DNA of 64,000 nt from UBA1764 sp045616685 (GCA_045616685.1 JAZLHF010000004.1:62001-126000), one strand, 5' to 3'; counted from the first letter of the stretch, positions 36,871-46,624 are shown. Numbers and translations: made by a program. Notes: generated from the letters alone by a model not told the origin.

Positions 36871-37410
36871 ATGGAACTTAAAGGAAGCAAAACCGAAGCC
36901 AATCTTTGGAAAGCATTCGCTGGTGAAAGCCAAGCAAGAAACAAGTATACTTACTTTGCAAGCAAGGCTCGCAAGGAAGGTTATGAACAGATTGCAGCAA
37001 TTTTTGAAGAAGCTGCTGCCAATGAAAAAGAACACGCTAAGATGTGGTTCAAACTTTTAGGCGGAATTGGATCAACCAAGGACAACTTAGTTGCTGCTGC
37101 TGAAGGCGAACACGAAGAATGGACAGAAATGTACAAAGAAATGGCCGAGACCGCTAAAGAAGAAGGTTTCATTGCTCTTTCAGATACATTCAATGCCGTA
37201 GCTAAGATTGAAAAGAGTCATGAAGAACGATATCTCAAGCTCTATGAAAACTTAGAAAACAACGAGGTATTCAAAAAGAACGACGGAAAAGTTTATGTAT
37301 GGTATTGCAGAAACTGCGGTCATCTTGAATATAGCACAGAAGCACCTACAGTATGTCCTGTTTGCGGACATCCACAAGCTTACTTTGAGATTAAGGCCTC
37401 AAATTACTAG
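36871..37410 (+). CDS. rbr: Rubrerythrin
   Basis: A peroxide-reducing diiron protein of anaerobes, 179 residues. N-terminal ferritin-like four-helix domain with metal ligands in AFAGESQARNKYTYFA, EAAANEKEHAKMW, AAAEGEHEEW and KIEKSHEERY. C-terminal rubredoxin domain with YCRNCGH and CPVCGHPQ binding one iron. GGAGG precedes the start and a terminator follows. Confidence 0.97.
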   Translation: MELKGSKTEANLWKAFAGESQARNKYTYFASKARKEGYEQIAAIFEEAAANEKEHAKMWFKLLGGIGSTKDNLVAAAEGEHEEWTEMYKEMAETAKEEGFIALSDTFNAVAKIEKSHEERYLKLYENLENNEVFKKNDGKVYVWYCRNCGHLEYSTEAPTVCPVCGHPQAYFEIKASNY

Positions 37411-37424
37411 TTTTAAGCAATAAA

Positions 37425-37455
37425 AATCCCTTGGGGAAAACCCAAGGGATTTTTT
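37425..37455. terminator. Bidirectional terminator
   Basis: AATCCCTTGGG / CCCAAGGGATT, loop GAAAA, T-rich on both sides, between convergent rbr and the Ntn hydrolase gene. Confidence 0.9.
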
Positions 37456-37458
37456 ATT

Positions 37459-38871
37459 TTATTCTTCGACCATCGAATCCCACATAATTGTATCTGCTGT
37501 AGTAACATTTTCATTAAACCAGCGAGTCACCTTAAGTGACATTGGATCGCAAACTACTTTAAAGAAAGTTTCCCACCCAGACTTAGTAAGAGAAATTTCA
37601 TGAGGAGTAAGAGTATTCATAAATAATCCGCTCCACCTGATATAGTTCATAATTTCATCACGGTTTTCTGCGGCCATTACATAATTCATTGTCCATGCAA
37701 GGCCGAGATGATCGATATTTGCTAAATATTCCTCCTTACTGCTAATCTTGACGTATCTACCAGTATTTTTATCTACATAATTAGCCCAGAGCTTATATTT
37801 GTTATCGGCTATACTGGTATCAAGTCCTGCCTTATGATACTCGATATATAATTTCCAAATATCTGTTCCCGCTTCATCTCCACGCCAATCAACAGGTCTT
37901 CCGATAAAATCTCTGCCGATGTAGTCACCTTCCTTATAGTAATAAGTCATATGTGAATAGCTTATACTTTCCATAAGGCTTACATGATCTCCGATTGTAT
38001 AAATTCTATTGAGGAAAGGAACTGTTGCTTCATAGCGGCCAATTCCACTACCATACTGTTCTTTATATGTTCCATCTTCATTGTATAAGTAGTCTTTTTG
38101 GAGGAAGTAATTAAAACTATAAGCAATTCCTTCATGCCAAATAGGCATATTATCAATAAACTCTAAAACGCCATGACGACCAGTACTGTCTTCCATAGCA
38201 ACAGCTTCAAACCAACTACTAAGCTCTGAATTCAATGAATAGACATCAAGCTGAGGCTCAACATTCGGGAAGATTCTTTTATAATCTTCATCAACCGCAC
38301 CTACCATCTTAAGAGCCTCTTCAATGCTTATACAATTTGAAGCAAACATTGCAGGGACAGATTCTGTGCAGCAACGATATTTTGCGCCAGGATATGTACC
38401 AGGGCAACGCCAAATCAAATTGCCTTCATCATCATACTGATTAGAACGCATAAGAACGGCGCAATAAAGAGCAGCTTTCTCTCCTTTTTTATTTTTACCA
38501 AATGACATTGTATCTGTTGCAAAGAAAGGAACAGCCTTGTAAACCTTGTCGCTCATTCCTTGTTCGAGCATTTCAATATAACTCTTCTCATCAACTCCAA
38601 GATATGCAAGTCCCCAAAAAGGATGTTTGGTATTTTCACCTGCATGTACTTTAAATTCATATGAGCAATACTTTGAAAGATGCAGGTCCATATTTCTTAC
38701 AGCTCCGATTTTGCCATTAACATATTTTGCAAATGTAATTGAGCATCCCATAGCTGGCTCATCAAACTTAGTGCTTCCAAATCTTTCATTAGCAATCTCA
38801 AGCCCTTGCATATCAAGGCCTTTATAATCTAAGCCAACTACATAATCTTCTACATTGTAAAGAACTTTCAT
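37459..38871 (-). CDS. Putative Ntn hydrolase, choloylglycine/linear amide hydrolase-like
   Basis: 470 residues. The segment MGCSITFAKYVNGKIGAVRNMDLHLSK (in overlapping pieces) resembles the nucleophile region of choloylglycine hydrolase/penicillin V acylase proteins, where the Cys becomes N-terminal and RNMD lines the site. Here the Cys is at about residue 43, so a 42-residue propeptide would need removal. No signal peptide is obvious. It may hydrolyse an amide such as an N-acyl amino acid or a bile-salt conjugate; the remainder is not distinctive. AAAGGAAA precedes the start. Confidence 0.6.
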   Translation of the reverse strand: MKVLYNVEDYVVGLDYKGLDMQGLEIANERFGSTKFDEPAMGCSITFAKYVNGKIGAVRNMDLHLSKYCSYEFKVHAGENTKHPFWGLAYLGVDEKSYIEMLEQGMSDKVYKAVPFFATDTMSFGKNKKGEKAALYCAVLMRSNQYDDEGNLIWRCPGTYPGAKYRCCTESVPAMFASNCISIEEALKMVGAVDEDYKRIFPNVEPQLDVYSLNSELSSWFEAVAMEDSTGRHGVLEFIDNMPIWHEGIAYSFNYFLQKDYLYNEDGTYKEQYGSGIGRYEATVPFLNRIYTIGDHVSLMESISYSHMTYYYKEGDYIGRDFIGRPVDWRGDEAGTDIWKLYIEYHKAGLDTSIADNKYKLWANYVDKNTGRYVKISSKEEYLANIDHLGLAWTMNYVMAAENRDEIMNYIRWSGLFMNTLTPHEISLTKSGWETFFKVVCDPMSLKVTRWFNENVTTADTIMWDSMVEE

Positions 38872-38891
38872 AAAATATTTCCTTTCAAATA

Positions 38892-39180
38892 CTAAATTTC
38901 TATTTCTTTATAAACTTGATTGTCATCTAAATGACGCCACTGGAGCTTCTTTCCATCAAGAATCATAAAACTCTTTTGCGAGCCTCCCTTCGGAATAGAT
39001 GTCGAACCAGGATTCAGATAAATAATGTCCGCAATCTTTTCGCAAGCAGGAATATGTGTGTGGCCACAAAGCAGATAATCTGCGCTGCGTATTTATTCAG
39101 AAGCTGTGAAACTTCAAATGTATCATATTCATCTGGCAATGCATTGCGAGGGCCATGATATAAAAGGTCTCCACTGTATA
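38892..39180 (-). pseudogene. Broken YfcE-type phosphodiesterase
   Basis: Minus-strand translation gives SGDLLYHGPRNALPDEYDTF, then EVSQLLNKYA; after a frame change it continues LLCGHTHIPACEKIADIIYL, then NPGSTSIPKGGSQKSF, and ends EIEI-stop. These are the middle and the end of a metallophosphoesterase. The first ~50 residues and about 60 residues between LNKYA and LLCGHTH are missing. The gene is therefore dead. It sits between frdB and the Ntn hydrolase gene. Confidence 0.85.
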
Positions 39181-39190
39181 CTAAATTATA

Positions 39191-39847
39191 TCATAAAATA
39201 TGCTTCATATAAGATGCTGATGCTAAAGTTGATATTCCATTCGGACAAATTTCAGTGCACTTAAGGCACGACAAACAACCCTTAAAGAAATGCTCCTTAT
39301 AAGCTTTAGCCAGTTCTTTTTCTCTATCTTTTGAAGCCGAAGCCTGAAGATATGCATCGTGAAGCATTACCGCCCCAAAATGTGTTTTGCCATCTTTATA
39401 GCCAGGGCAGATTTCCAAACACAGGCCACATTTTAAACACTTAGCGGCATTGTAGCGATAGCGGCTTTCTTCGGAATTTTCATGAAAGTCACCTAGATAT
39501 ATTTCAGCGACCTTTTGATTATCAAAGATTACGCTTCTATCTACAGACAAGTCCTCTATTACAGGGAACTTCTTCAAAGCCTCGAGTGTCAAAACGGAAT
39601 TTTTGTCACAATCAATAAAGGTATCACAGGCGAGTCCCGGCTTATCATTAATTACCATTGCGCACGCCCCGCACTTAGCTTCAACGCAACTGCAATCCCA
39701 AACCACAGAATCTTTTCCAGAGCTTTCTAAACTTCTATTAATAGCATCTAATATGGAAGATACTGTCTGCATGCCAGTGCCATCGTAATTAAATTCTTCT
39801 ATGAAAGGCTTCTCATTAAGTTTCTTTCGTTTAATTTTTACAAGCAT
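39191..39847 (-). CDS. frdB: Fumarate reductase/succinate dehydrogenase iron-sulfur subunit
   Basis: 218 residues. N-terminal [2Fe-2S] ferredoxin domain with CSCVEAKCGACAM and a fourth Cys in GLACDTF; C-terminal domain with CLKCGLCLEICPG and CLSCLKCTEICPNG. It passes electrons between the cytochrome b subunit and the flavoprotein. Last intact gene of the aspA-frdCAB operon, 2 bp after frdA. Confidence 0.93.
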   Translation of the reverse strand: MLVKIKRKKLNEKPFIEEFNYDGTGMQTVSSILDAINRSLESSGKDSVVWDCSCVEAKCGACAMVINDKPGLACDTFIDCDKNSVLTLEALKKFPVIEDLSVDRSVIFDNQKVAEIYLGDFHENSEESRYRYNAAKCLKCGLCLEICPGYKDGKTHFGAVMLHDAYLQASASKDREKELAKAYKEHFFKGCLSCLKCTEICPNGISTLASASYMKHIL

Positions 39848-39849
39848 AT

Positions 39850-41286
39850 TTATTCTTTAACAAAATCAATTTGAATCTTTCCGCCTACCAATTTAGCAAT
39901 AGAGCTACATTCAAATTCCAAGCTTTCATTTGGATAGTCTTCTCTAAAAAAGGCCCCTCTTGATTCAAGTCTTGCTTTTTTTGATAACGCGCAAGCTTCT
40001 TGCAATATACCGATTATGTTTTGATAATCCTGATTAACAGAACCTTTTAGTTTGAAACCCATATCAAGAGCTTCACAATTATTCTTACGTTGCCCTATGT
40101 GTTTGCTTGCGCAAATTCCAGAATACAATGCAGCAAGAAGTGAATTACCACCAAGCCTATTAGCTCCATGGTATTTTGAAGCAGCTTCTCCAACTGCATA
40201 AAGATTCGTAATATTCGTTTCATGGTTGCTATCTACAGCAATGCCTCCCATGAAAAAATGTATTCCGCTTTCAACAGGAATCGGATCTGTTGCAATATCA
40301 ATATTTAAATATTGCTTGCAAAGATTATAGACTTCCTCTAGTCGCTCTTGAATATTTTCTTTTGGAAGAAAAGATATATCCAAATATACTTGAGATGGAG
40401 TCGCATCAACATGGCGTGAAACGACATCTCTTGTCATTAAATTACCATTAGGACCATAGAAATCTTCCATGAAATATTTGCGCTCACCATTTTCTATAAT
40501 GAACAGCCTTCCTCCTTCAGCTCTTACAGCTTCGCTTATTAAAAGCTTCTTTCCCTGAGCCTTAACAGTTGTAGGGTGATATTGCACAAATTCCAAATTG
40601 CGCATCCAAACGCCCTGAGAAAACAGCTTTGCCGCCACATAGCCAGTATTTAATCTGCTGCCTGTTGTTTCATTTGGATAAAGACCGTTCATTCCACCGC
40701 TTGCAATAATTACATTATCAGCAATGATGACGGCTTTGCCTTCGCCACGTTCTTCTTCAAAGACCGCTCCAAGACATGCACCGCCTTTGATAATTGCCCC
40801 CTCAAACTCAAGATTTGTAAGTCTTGTAATAAAACCTTTTACTTCATATTCCCTGCATTTTTGAACCAACGCACTTACTATCTGTTTCCCCGTTGAAGTG
40901 CCCGCAAAACATGTTCTATGGAATTTCTGACCGCCGAAAACACGCTGAGCGAAAGATCCATCAGCGTTTCGCGTAAAATTAGTACCAAGGTTACTTAGCC
41001 ATTCAACGATTGCCGGAGCCTCGCCACACATAGCAAGTATATCATCAAAATTTTCTATTTTGCATCCAGCATCATATGTTTCATTAGCGTGATTTACTAC
41101 AGAATCTTTTGGGTTAATTGCTGCATTTATCCCTCCGGTAGCTAGAACTGATTGCGATTGTTCTGAAACCCTTTGGGATACCAAATAAACCTGAAGCCCC
41201 AATTCTGCACACTTAATTGCACTACACAAACCAGATATTCCAGAACCAATAATCAGCACATCCTTTTTTGGATAATTAGTAATCAT
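39850..41286 (-). CDS. frdA: Fumarate reductase flavoprotein subunit, lacking the FAD-linking His
   Basis: 478 residues. FAD-binding IIGSGISGLCSAIKCAE, substrate residues EFVQYHPT, FFMGGIAVD and GANRLGGNSLLAAL, and the catalytic Arg in MTRDVVSRH. In FrdA/SdhA an RSHT motif carries the His that links covalently to FAD; here it reads SQSVLATGG, so FAD should be non-covalent, as in L-aspartate oxidase. The ATG at 41286 has GGAGG 6 nt upstream; GTG at 41289 is too close. Its operon partners support fumarate reductase rather than NadB. Confidence 0.88.
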   Translation of the reverse strand: MITNYPKKDVLIIGSGISGLCSAIKCAELGLQVYLVSQRVSEQSQSVLATGGINAAINPKDSVVNHANETYDAGCKIENFDDILAMCGEAPAIVEWLSNLGTNFTRNADGSFAQRVFGGQKFHRTCFAGTSTGKQIVSALVQKCREYEVKGFITRLTNLEFEGAIIKGGACLGAVFEEERGEGKAVIIADNVIIASGGMNGLYPNETTGSRLNTGYVAAKLFSQGVWMRNLEFVQYHPTTVKAQGKKLLISEAVRAEGGRLFIIENGERKYFMEDFYGPNGNLMTRDVVSRHVDATPSQVYLDISFLPKENIQERLEEVYNLCKQYLNIDIATDPIPVESGIHFFMGGIAVDSNHETNITNLYAVGEAASKYHGANRLGGNSLLAALYSGICASKHIGQRKNNCEALDMGFKLKGSVNQDYQNIIGILQEACALSKKARLESRGAFFREDYPNESLEFECSSIAKLVGGKIQIDFVKE

Positions 41287-41298
41287 CACATGCCTCCA

Positions 41299-41856
41299 TT
41301 AAATTCTTGGGAATATCGCAAGCACATAAATAACTGCTATAGAGGCAATGATATAAAGAACTATACAAGCAATTATAGAAATCTTTTCTATCTTTTTAAT
41401 TTGCATCTCATTCCTTATTTTACCTGCAGTAACAACAGCTCGTGGAACAGAAATAGAAATATGCACAAACACTAATGCAAAAAAGATTAATGTATGAATG
41501 AGCTTAGATACAAGCTGCCCATTAGTAAGAGGAATATCAAAATGAGCCATAAACTTGTACGTTCTAGCATGAAAAGGAAGCATTATTGCCATTAGAAAAG
41601 CAGAGTCTCTTTGAATTATGCTTGCAACATTAAATTTAGGGTATTCAATTTTTAAACCCGAATCACGTCTAAAAACGATTATCAAACTCAGCACAATGTG
41701 AACAACAGTCAAAATTGTTGCGAGATAAGAAATAACAAGGTGAGGAATTACAAAATAGCTCATGTTAAGATACATATAAACAACAAACAATATATGCACC
41801 AAATGAGCAATTAACATCAATATGCCTATTCTTGAATTTAACTGTCTAAGCTTCAC
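41299..41856 (-). CDS. frdC: Fumarate reductase cytochrome b/membrane-anchor subunit
   Basis: 185 residues with five membrane helices and several helix-embedded histidines suited to heme b binding (IAHLVHILF, VVHIVLSL, LIHTLIFF, FVHISIS). It anchors FrdAB and would couple to menaquinol. It starts with GTG overlapping the aspA stop by one base and lacks a Shine-Dalgarno sequence, so translation is probably coupled. The subunit assignment rests on topology and operon position. Confidence 0.82.
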   Translation of the reverse strand: MKLRQLNSRIGILMLIAHLVHILFVVYMYLNMSYFVIPHLVISYLATILTVVHIVLSLIIVFRRDSGLKIEYPKFNVASIIQRDSAFLMAIMLPFHARTYKFMAHFDIPLTNGQLVSKLIHTLIFFALVFVHISISVPRAVVTAGKIRNEMQIKKIEKISIIACIVLYIIASIAVIYVLAIFPRI

Positions 41857-43274
41857 TATGTTTTTATTATATTAAAAGTTTTAATAAGATTTTCTGGATT
41901 TATAATTTTGTTTAGACTGTCTTCGTCTAAAATATTTTCTCTTAAAATAATTTCTTTGATTGTAAGGCCTTCTTCGATAGCCATCTTTGCGACCTTGCTG
42001 CTTTTTTCATAGCCAAGTTTTGGACATAGCGCGGTAACGACAGCGATACTTTGATTAAGATTACGCCAGCAAACATCTTTGTTAGCCTCAATTCCTTGAA
42101 CGCAATTCACTCTAAAAGTATTTAAAGCATTTTTCATAATTTTAAGGCTTTCTCCGATAGAGACAGAAATGACCGGCAAAAACTGATTAAGTTCAAGCTG
42201 GCCAGCCTCTGCAGCTAAACAAATGGCCATATCATTACCGATAATCTTAAAGGCTATTTGATTGATGATTTCAGGAATTACAGGATTAACCTTGCCAGGC
42301 ATAATTGATGAGCCCGCTTGAACAGCAGGAAGTTTAATCTCTCCAATGCCACTTACTGGACCCGAAGACATAAGCCTAAGGTCATTAGCAATCTTGGACA
42401 GCGATGTGGCGACACTTTTTAATGCCCCGGAAACTGTAACAAAACAAGAAACATTTTGAGTAGCAAAAATCAAGTTGTCGTCTTGAACAAATTTAGAATC
42501 TAAAAGCTCATTAATCTTTGGCACTATCGCCTCGCCATAGCGCGGATCAACATTAATTCCTGTCCCTATTGCGCTGCCTCCCATGTTGAGTCTAAACAAA
42601 ACCTTCTTGCTTTCCTCAAGAAGCTCGATGCCAAGTCTTATTGAATCAGCATATGCGAAAAACTCCTGCCCTAATGAGATAGGGACAGCATCTTGCATTT
42701 GAGTTCTGCCCACTTTAAGAACATCCATAAATTCCGTAGACTTATCAAGAAGGCATATAAAAAGCTTGCGCAATTCATCTATAACTTCATCAAAACCTTT
42801 CACTGTTGCAATCTTAATTGCAGATGGAATCACATCGTTAGTTGATTGCGAAAGATTAACGTGATCATTTGGATGAACAATAGAGTAATCGCCTTTTTCT
42901 CCGCCAAGAATTTCAATGGCGCGGTTCGCAAGGACTTCATTAACATTCATATTTAAAGATGTCCCTGCGCCGCCTTGCATTGGATCAACTATAATGGCAT
43001 CATAAAGTTTGCTGCTAAGTTCACTTTCACCCAAAAGCATGTCATCAGCCGCCTTCACTATTGCAATACCGACATCCTCAGGAAGCATGCCAATTTGCAT
43101 ATTAACAAGCGCAGCAGCCTTTTTAATTGCAACAACACAATCAATTAAAGTCTTATCCGTCTTAAGACCTGATATATTAAAATTCTCGGAAGCTCTTATG
43201 GCGTTAATGCCATAGTAAGCATCTGATGGAATTTGTCTTTCTCCTATTGAGTCTTTTTCTGTTCTGTGGTTCAT
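41856..43274 (-). CDS. aspA: Aspartate ammonia-lyase
   Basis: 472 residues of the fumarase/aspartase superfamily; converts L-aspartate to fumarate and ammonia. Signature GSSIMPGKVNPVIPE is in place, with GRTQMQDAVPISLGQEF, and HPNDHVNLSQSTNDVIPSA. The N-terminal ERQIPSDAYYGINAIRASENF is aspartase-like. Its product feeds the three fumarate reductase genes directly downstream. AAGGGG precedes the start. Confidence 0.93.
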   Translation of the reverse strand: MNHRTEKDSIGERQIPSDAYYGINAIRASENFNISGLKTDKTLIDCVVAIKKAAALVNMQIGMLPEDVGIAIVKAADDMLLGESELSSKLYDAIIVDPMQGGAGTSLNMNVNEVLANRAIEILGGEKGDYSIVHPNDHVNLSQSTNDVIPSAIKIATVKGFDEVIDELRKLFICLLDKSTEFMDVLKVGRTQMQDAVPISLGQEFFAYADSIRLGIELLEESKKVLFRLNMGGSAIGTGINVDPRYGEAIVPKINELLDSKFVQDDNLIFATQNVSCFVTVSGALKSVATSLSKIANDLRLMSSGPVSGIGEIKLPAVQAGSSIMPGKVNPVIPEIINQIAFKIIGNDMAICLAAEAGQLELNQFLPVISVSIGESLKIMKNALNTFRVNCVQGIEANKDVCWRNLNQSIAVVTALCPKLGYEKSSKVAKMAIEEGLTIKEIILRENILDEDSLNKIINPENLIKTFNIIKT

Positions 43275-43334
43275 ATTAGCCCCTTAAATTGTTAATAACT
43301 TATAATATCAATTGTACCACAAATCCTATGTAAA

Positions 43335-43360
43335 AAGCCGCAGCTTTTAAGCTGCGGCTT
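43335..43360 (-). terminator. Terminator between the second DAACS gene and aspA
   Basis: A 10-bp perfect stem AAGCCGCAGC / GCTGCGGCTT with T-run TTTTTA on the minus strand separates the transporter from the aspA operon. Confidence 0.85.
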
Positions 43361-43423
43361 AGGTTAATATTCTATTTCTTCTTCATAGGAACATTGGAAT
43401 GCGAGGTCGTAGGTGGCATCGGC

Positions 43424-45031
43424 TTAGCTCAAATCTTCTTTCGCCAACGGAGCTTTTAATATATCTTCATTTATCATATCAAGTTCGGTGGCAAGCTCTA
43501 CAAGTTCAAGCTGCAGCGAAGTAAGATTTACGCCTACACATAAAAACTCTGGGATCATATTTAAGGCACAAAACATTGCAATAGTCTCTGCTGGAAGCCC
43601 AAGCTGCGCAACAACCAATGCATAACAGGCAATTCCACCTCCTGGTACTGGAGGAGCGGCAATAGCAAGTAACATGCAAAGTAATATTAGCGATATGACC
43701 TGCGTCATAGAAACAGGAATACCATAGTATTCCGCAAGATAGATTCCACAGCAGAAGAAATGCCATGTTGTGCCCGTCATAAATACAGTCTGCCCGAGAG
43801 GAACACCAATGTTAATGATTCTTAAATCAATTCCAAATTTCTTCTCGCAACTTGAAACATTATCGGCAAATGCTGCAGATGAAGAAGCTGTAGTGATTGC
43901 TATAAAGAAAGTTGATGCCATCTTCTTTATAAGAAGAATTGGGCTAACATGATGTCTAACCACTGTCAATGCTATATACACAAGCATAATTAAAACAGAT
44001 GATAGCACGATAGTAATCAAAAACTTATATGATCTCAGTACAAGCTTACTGCCATCGCTTACCAAGAGCTCAAACATGCTCATAAATACAAGTAGCGGAA
44101 TGATTTTGCTGATAATCTCCATAATAAGCTGGACTATGTAGTTGGCTTGCTCAACGAGCTTTGCCGCAACAGTTGTTTTTTCCTGCAGAATAAGCATTGC
44201 AATTCCAATAGTAATCGCAACGAAAATTATCTGAAGCGTATTGCCACTTGTAAGCGGATCAATAATATTTTTGGGTACTATATCAAGTACCATTTGATAT
44301 AAATCGCTGAATGCGAATGTACTTGCCGCAGATGATGCCAATTTATAAAACGGAATTGTAGCCACAACAATCAAAAAACTGCTGATTAAAAGCATTACCA
44401 AAAAATGTACTACCATTCGCTTACCAATTCGACTCAAGGTAGTTATGTCTCCGATACTAAACACACCCCACATTACCGAGAGCAGAACCAGAGGGCCCGA
44501 TATCAGCGAAATTATGTTTGAGAATGTCTGAGAGAGAGGATGAATAAGTGTGTTAAGAATAAAGTCGCCGATTGATGCAGGAATGAACTTATATATAAGT
44601 GCACACGCAATAGCCAATAGGATGGATATTACAAGATTAAAGAGTGTACTGTGCCCTTGTTTTTTCTTGAACGCAAAACTTACGGTATTGATACCATCTT
44701 TATATGCCCAACTTGGAGAAAGATTTTGGCCAGAAAGCATATTCTGCAATACTTCACTATATTCGGAATTGTTTTCCGCAAACGGGTTATAAGACTCCCC
44801 ACTTACAAGGGCACTTACCCTATATCTTCCTTTCAACCTGTCCTCAATAAAAGTGAAATTTTGTTCAGGTCCAAATGCATCTCTGAATTGAAGCAAAATT
44901 TCTTCAAGTGACAGCGATAATCGCATGACCTCACGGTGATTATCAATATAGCCTTGAGCGTTCTGCTGAATCTGCGCAATCACTTTAGAAATATTCTCAT
45001 TTGAAAGTAAAAAACTCTGTTTTGTTCTCAT
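43424..45031 (-). CDS. DAACS-type symporter with degenerate GHKL-ATPase-like N-terminus (second copy)
   Basis: 535 residues with the same layout as the gene at 7318: about 125 cytosolic residues (LSLSLEEILLQFRDAFG, ending INTVSFAFKKK) followed by a symporter domain (LVPKNIIDPLT-like VPKNIIDPLTSG, GVPLGQTVFMTGTTWHF, APPVPGGGIACYAL). N-box Asn and ATP-lid glycines are absent. Located just upstream of aspA, it may import aspartate or a C4-dicarboxylate; that is inference from position. Confidence 0.82.
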   Translation of the reverse strand: MRTKQSFLLSNENISKVIAQIQQNAQGYIDNHREVMRLSLSLEEILLQFRDAFGPEQNFTFIEDRLKGRYRVSALVSGESYNPFAENNSEYSEVLQNMLSGQNLSPSWAYKDGINTVSFAFKKKQGHSTLFNLVISILLAIACALIYKFIPASIGDFILNTLIHPLSQTFSNIISLISGPLVLLSVMWGVFSIGDITTLSRIGKRMVVHFLVMLLISSFLIVVATIPFYKLASSAASTFAFSDLYQMVLDIVPKNIIDPLTSGNTLQIIFVAITIGIAMLILQEKTTVAAKLVEQANYIVQLIMEIISKIIPLLVFMSMFELLVSDGSKLVLRSYKFLITIVLSSVLIMLVYIALTVVRHHVSPILLIKKMASTFFIAITTASSSAAFADNVSSCEKKFGIDLRIINIGVPLGQTVFMTGTTWHFFCCGIYLAEYYGIPVSMTQVISLILLCMLLAIAAPPVPGGGIACYALVVAQLGLPAETIAMFCALNMIPEFLCVGVNLTSLQLELVELATELDMINEDILKAPLAKEDLS

Positions 45032-45195
45032 TACAATTCATAAACCTTTCGCTTTAAATTGTTTAGCGGCTTTTACCACCAAAATGCCAAAGTCTAATTC
45101 GCATTTACGAGTTTGAAAATTTCTGTATTTCCATCATATGTTACTATTTCAGATAAAAATTATTGTAACATAAATTTCAATTTTACTTAGACACT

Positions 45196-46551
45196 TCAAG
45201 GTTCTGGATCAGGGTAAAGAGTATGATCAAAGAAGGTTTCATAAAATCTGGAAGGGTCAATTCCAAGATCTGTATAAGCATTCAACTGTTTATATGTCCA
45301 GCTTCCATCAGCTTTAAGCATAATTCTTACGCATCCGCGCTGAGTTCCGGATTCATGAATGCCTGCATATGCAATATTATCAACCGAATGGCAGTAACTA
45401 AGTAGCACGCCTTTATATTTTATATCTGCCGTATTGACATGGTCATGCCCGCAAAAACAAGCTTCTAAACAATTAATTCCATCAGGCCCGAGAGTTTCAA
45501 AAAACTTATCAGCATCTTGAGGATTATCCTGATAACGACTGTATCCTCCAAACATGATTCTTCCTGAAGCGTGTTCACCAGGTATCTCATCCCAGACACC
45601 ACCTATATATTCTGTGTCTTCGGTATTTTCAAAATTATTTGCTTTAAGATTTCTATATCCTGCTTCATACTCTCCTATAGGAATATGGAAGAATGCTAGC
45701 ACCCCAGGTTTTTTGGAGTTTGTAATATCAGAATAAGCAGTAAAAAGTGAGTTGATACTTTCTTTAGCCCATTCAACTTGCCCATCTCTTATTATGTCAT
45801 AATTCCAATCAAGAACTGCCTTAAGAGTATTGTCAACATAGGAATTTGTATCGACCAATAAAAGAATCTTTGCAAGATTTTCTGTGTTTTTATTAAAAAC
45901 CGGAATAAGCTGATTTGTAACCGTAGGAAGATTTACTCCTTCCTCACCTTCATCGGTATAATCTTGATGGAAAAGCGCAAATTTAGAATTACTGTTTTCG
46001 TACAAATCACCAATCTGGCATCTATTGCTGTAGTCAAAAACCTCAGTATCATGATTTCCTAAAACAGTTGTAAACTGAACACCTTCATGTTCAAATATAC
46101 TCATTACTGTTTTCGCAACCATCCTATTGTTAAGGGTGCCTCCGCCATTATAAACAGGCCCCGGAACAGCGAAAACATTATCGCCATCCAATATTACAAG
46201 ATCCGGTTTTTCAACTTGAAGCATTGAAATAATCTCATAAATTGATTTTAGGTCTTTTTTAATATTCCAAAATCCTCCACCAAGATGAATGTCTGTAAGG
46301 ACAAGAAGTTTCATTTCTTCTTCATCATCAAGAGTATAGAAATATTTATATAATCCTTCGTTAGCGTTATCATTCACCTGAGCTTTTATAACAGTTTTTG
46401 ATGAATAATCTACAGGATCAAATCTTTTAATATAAGATCTAAGTCCAAGATTTACTAAGAAATTTGCAGCAAGAAGCACAATCCATATAGCTAAAATAAC
46501 CAGAATAATAGTCACCGGTATTCTAATTGCTAAATGTTTTTTACGTTTCAT
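45196..46551 (-). CDS. Membrane-anchored calcineurin-like metallophosphoesterase
   Basis: 451 residues: one N-terminal membrane helix (residues about 10-32), then an extracytoplasmic phosphoesterase domain. The five metal motifs appear in order: LTDIHLGG, LDGDNVF, VLGNHDTE, FFHIPIGE and CFCGHDHVN. It would cleave a phosphomonoester or diester outside the membrane; substrate unknown. GGCGGAG precedes the start. Confidence 0.9.
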   Translation of the reverse strand: MKRKKHLAIRIPVTIILVILAIWIVLLAANFLVNLGLRSYIKRFDPVDYSSKTVIKAQVNDNANEGLYKYFYTLDDEEEMKLLVLTDIHLGGGFWNIKKDLKSIYEIISMLQVEKPDLVILDGDNVFAVPGPVYNGGGTLNNRMVAKTVMSIFEHEGVQFTTVLGNHDTEVFDYSNRCQIGDLYENSNSKFALFHQDYTDEGEEGVNLPTVTNQLIPVFNKNTENLAKILLLVDTNSYVDNTLKAVLDWNYDIIRDGQVEWAKESINSLFTAYSDITNSKKPGVLAFFHIPIGEYEAGYRNLKANNFENTEDTEYIGGVWDEIPGEHASGRIMFGGYSRYQDNPQDADKFFETLGPDGINCLEACFCGHDHVNTADIKYKGVLLSYCHSVDNIAYAGIHESGTQRGCVRIMLKADGSWTYKQLNAYTDLGIDPSRFYETFFDHTLYPDPEP

Positions 46552-46624
46552 AGTTAAACTCCGCCGCTACAACGACTTAAACAAAAGGATTATGATAGTA
46601 TTTTTCTATAATACTACAATTCTA

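Noticed and set aside
39850..41286. L-aspartate oxidase (NadB) as the identity of the flavoprotein
   Set aside because: It lacks the FAD-linking His like NadB, but is cotranscribed with aspA, a five-helix cytochrome b-like subunit and an FrdB, and no nadA or nadC is nearby.
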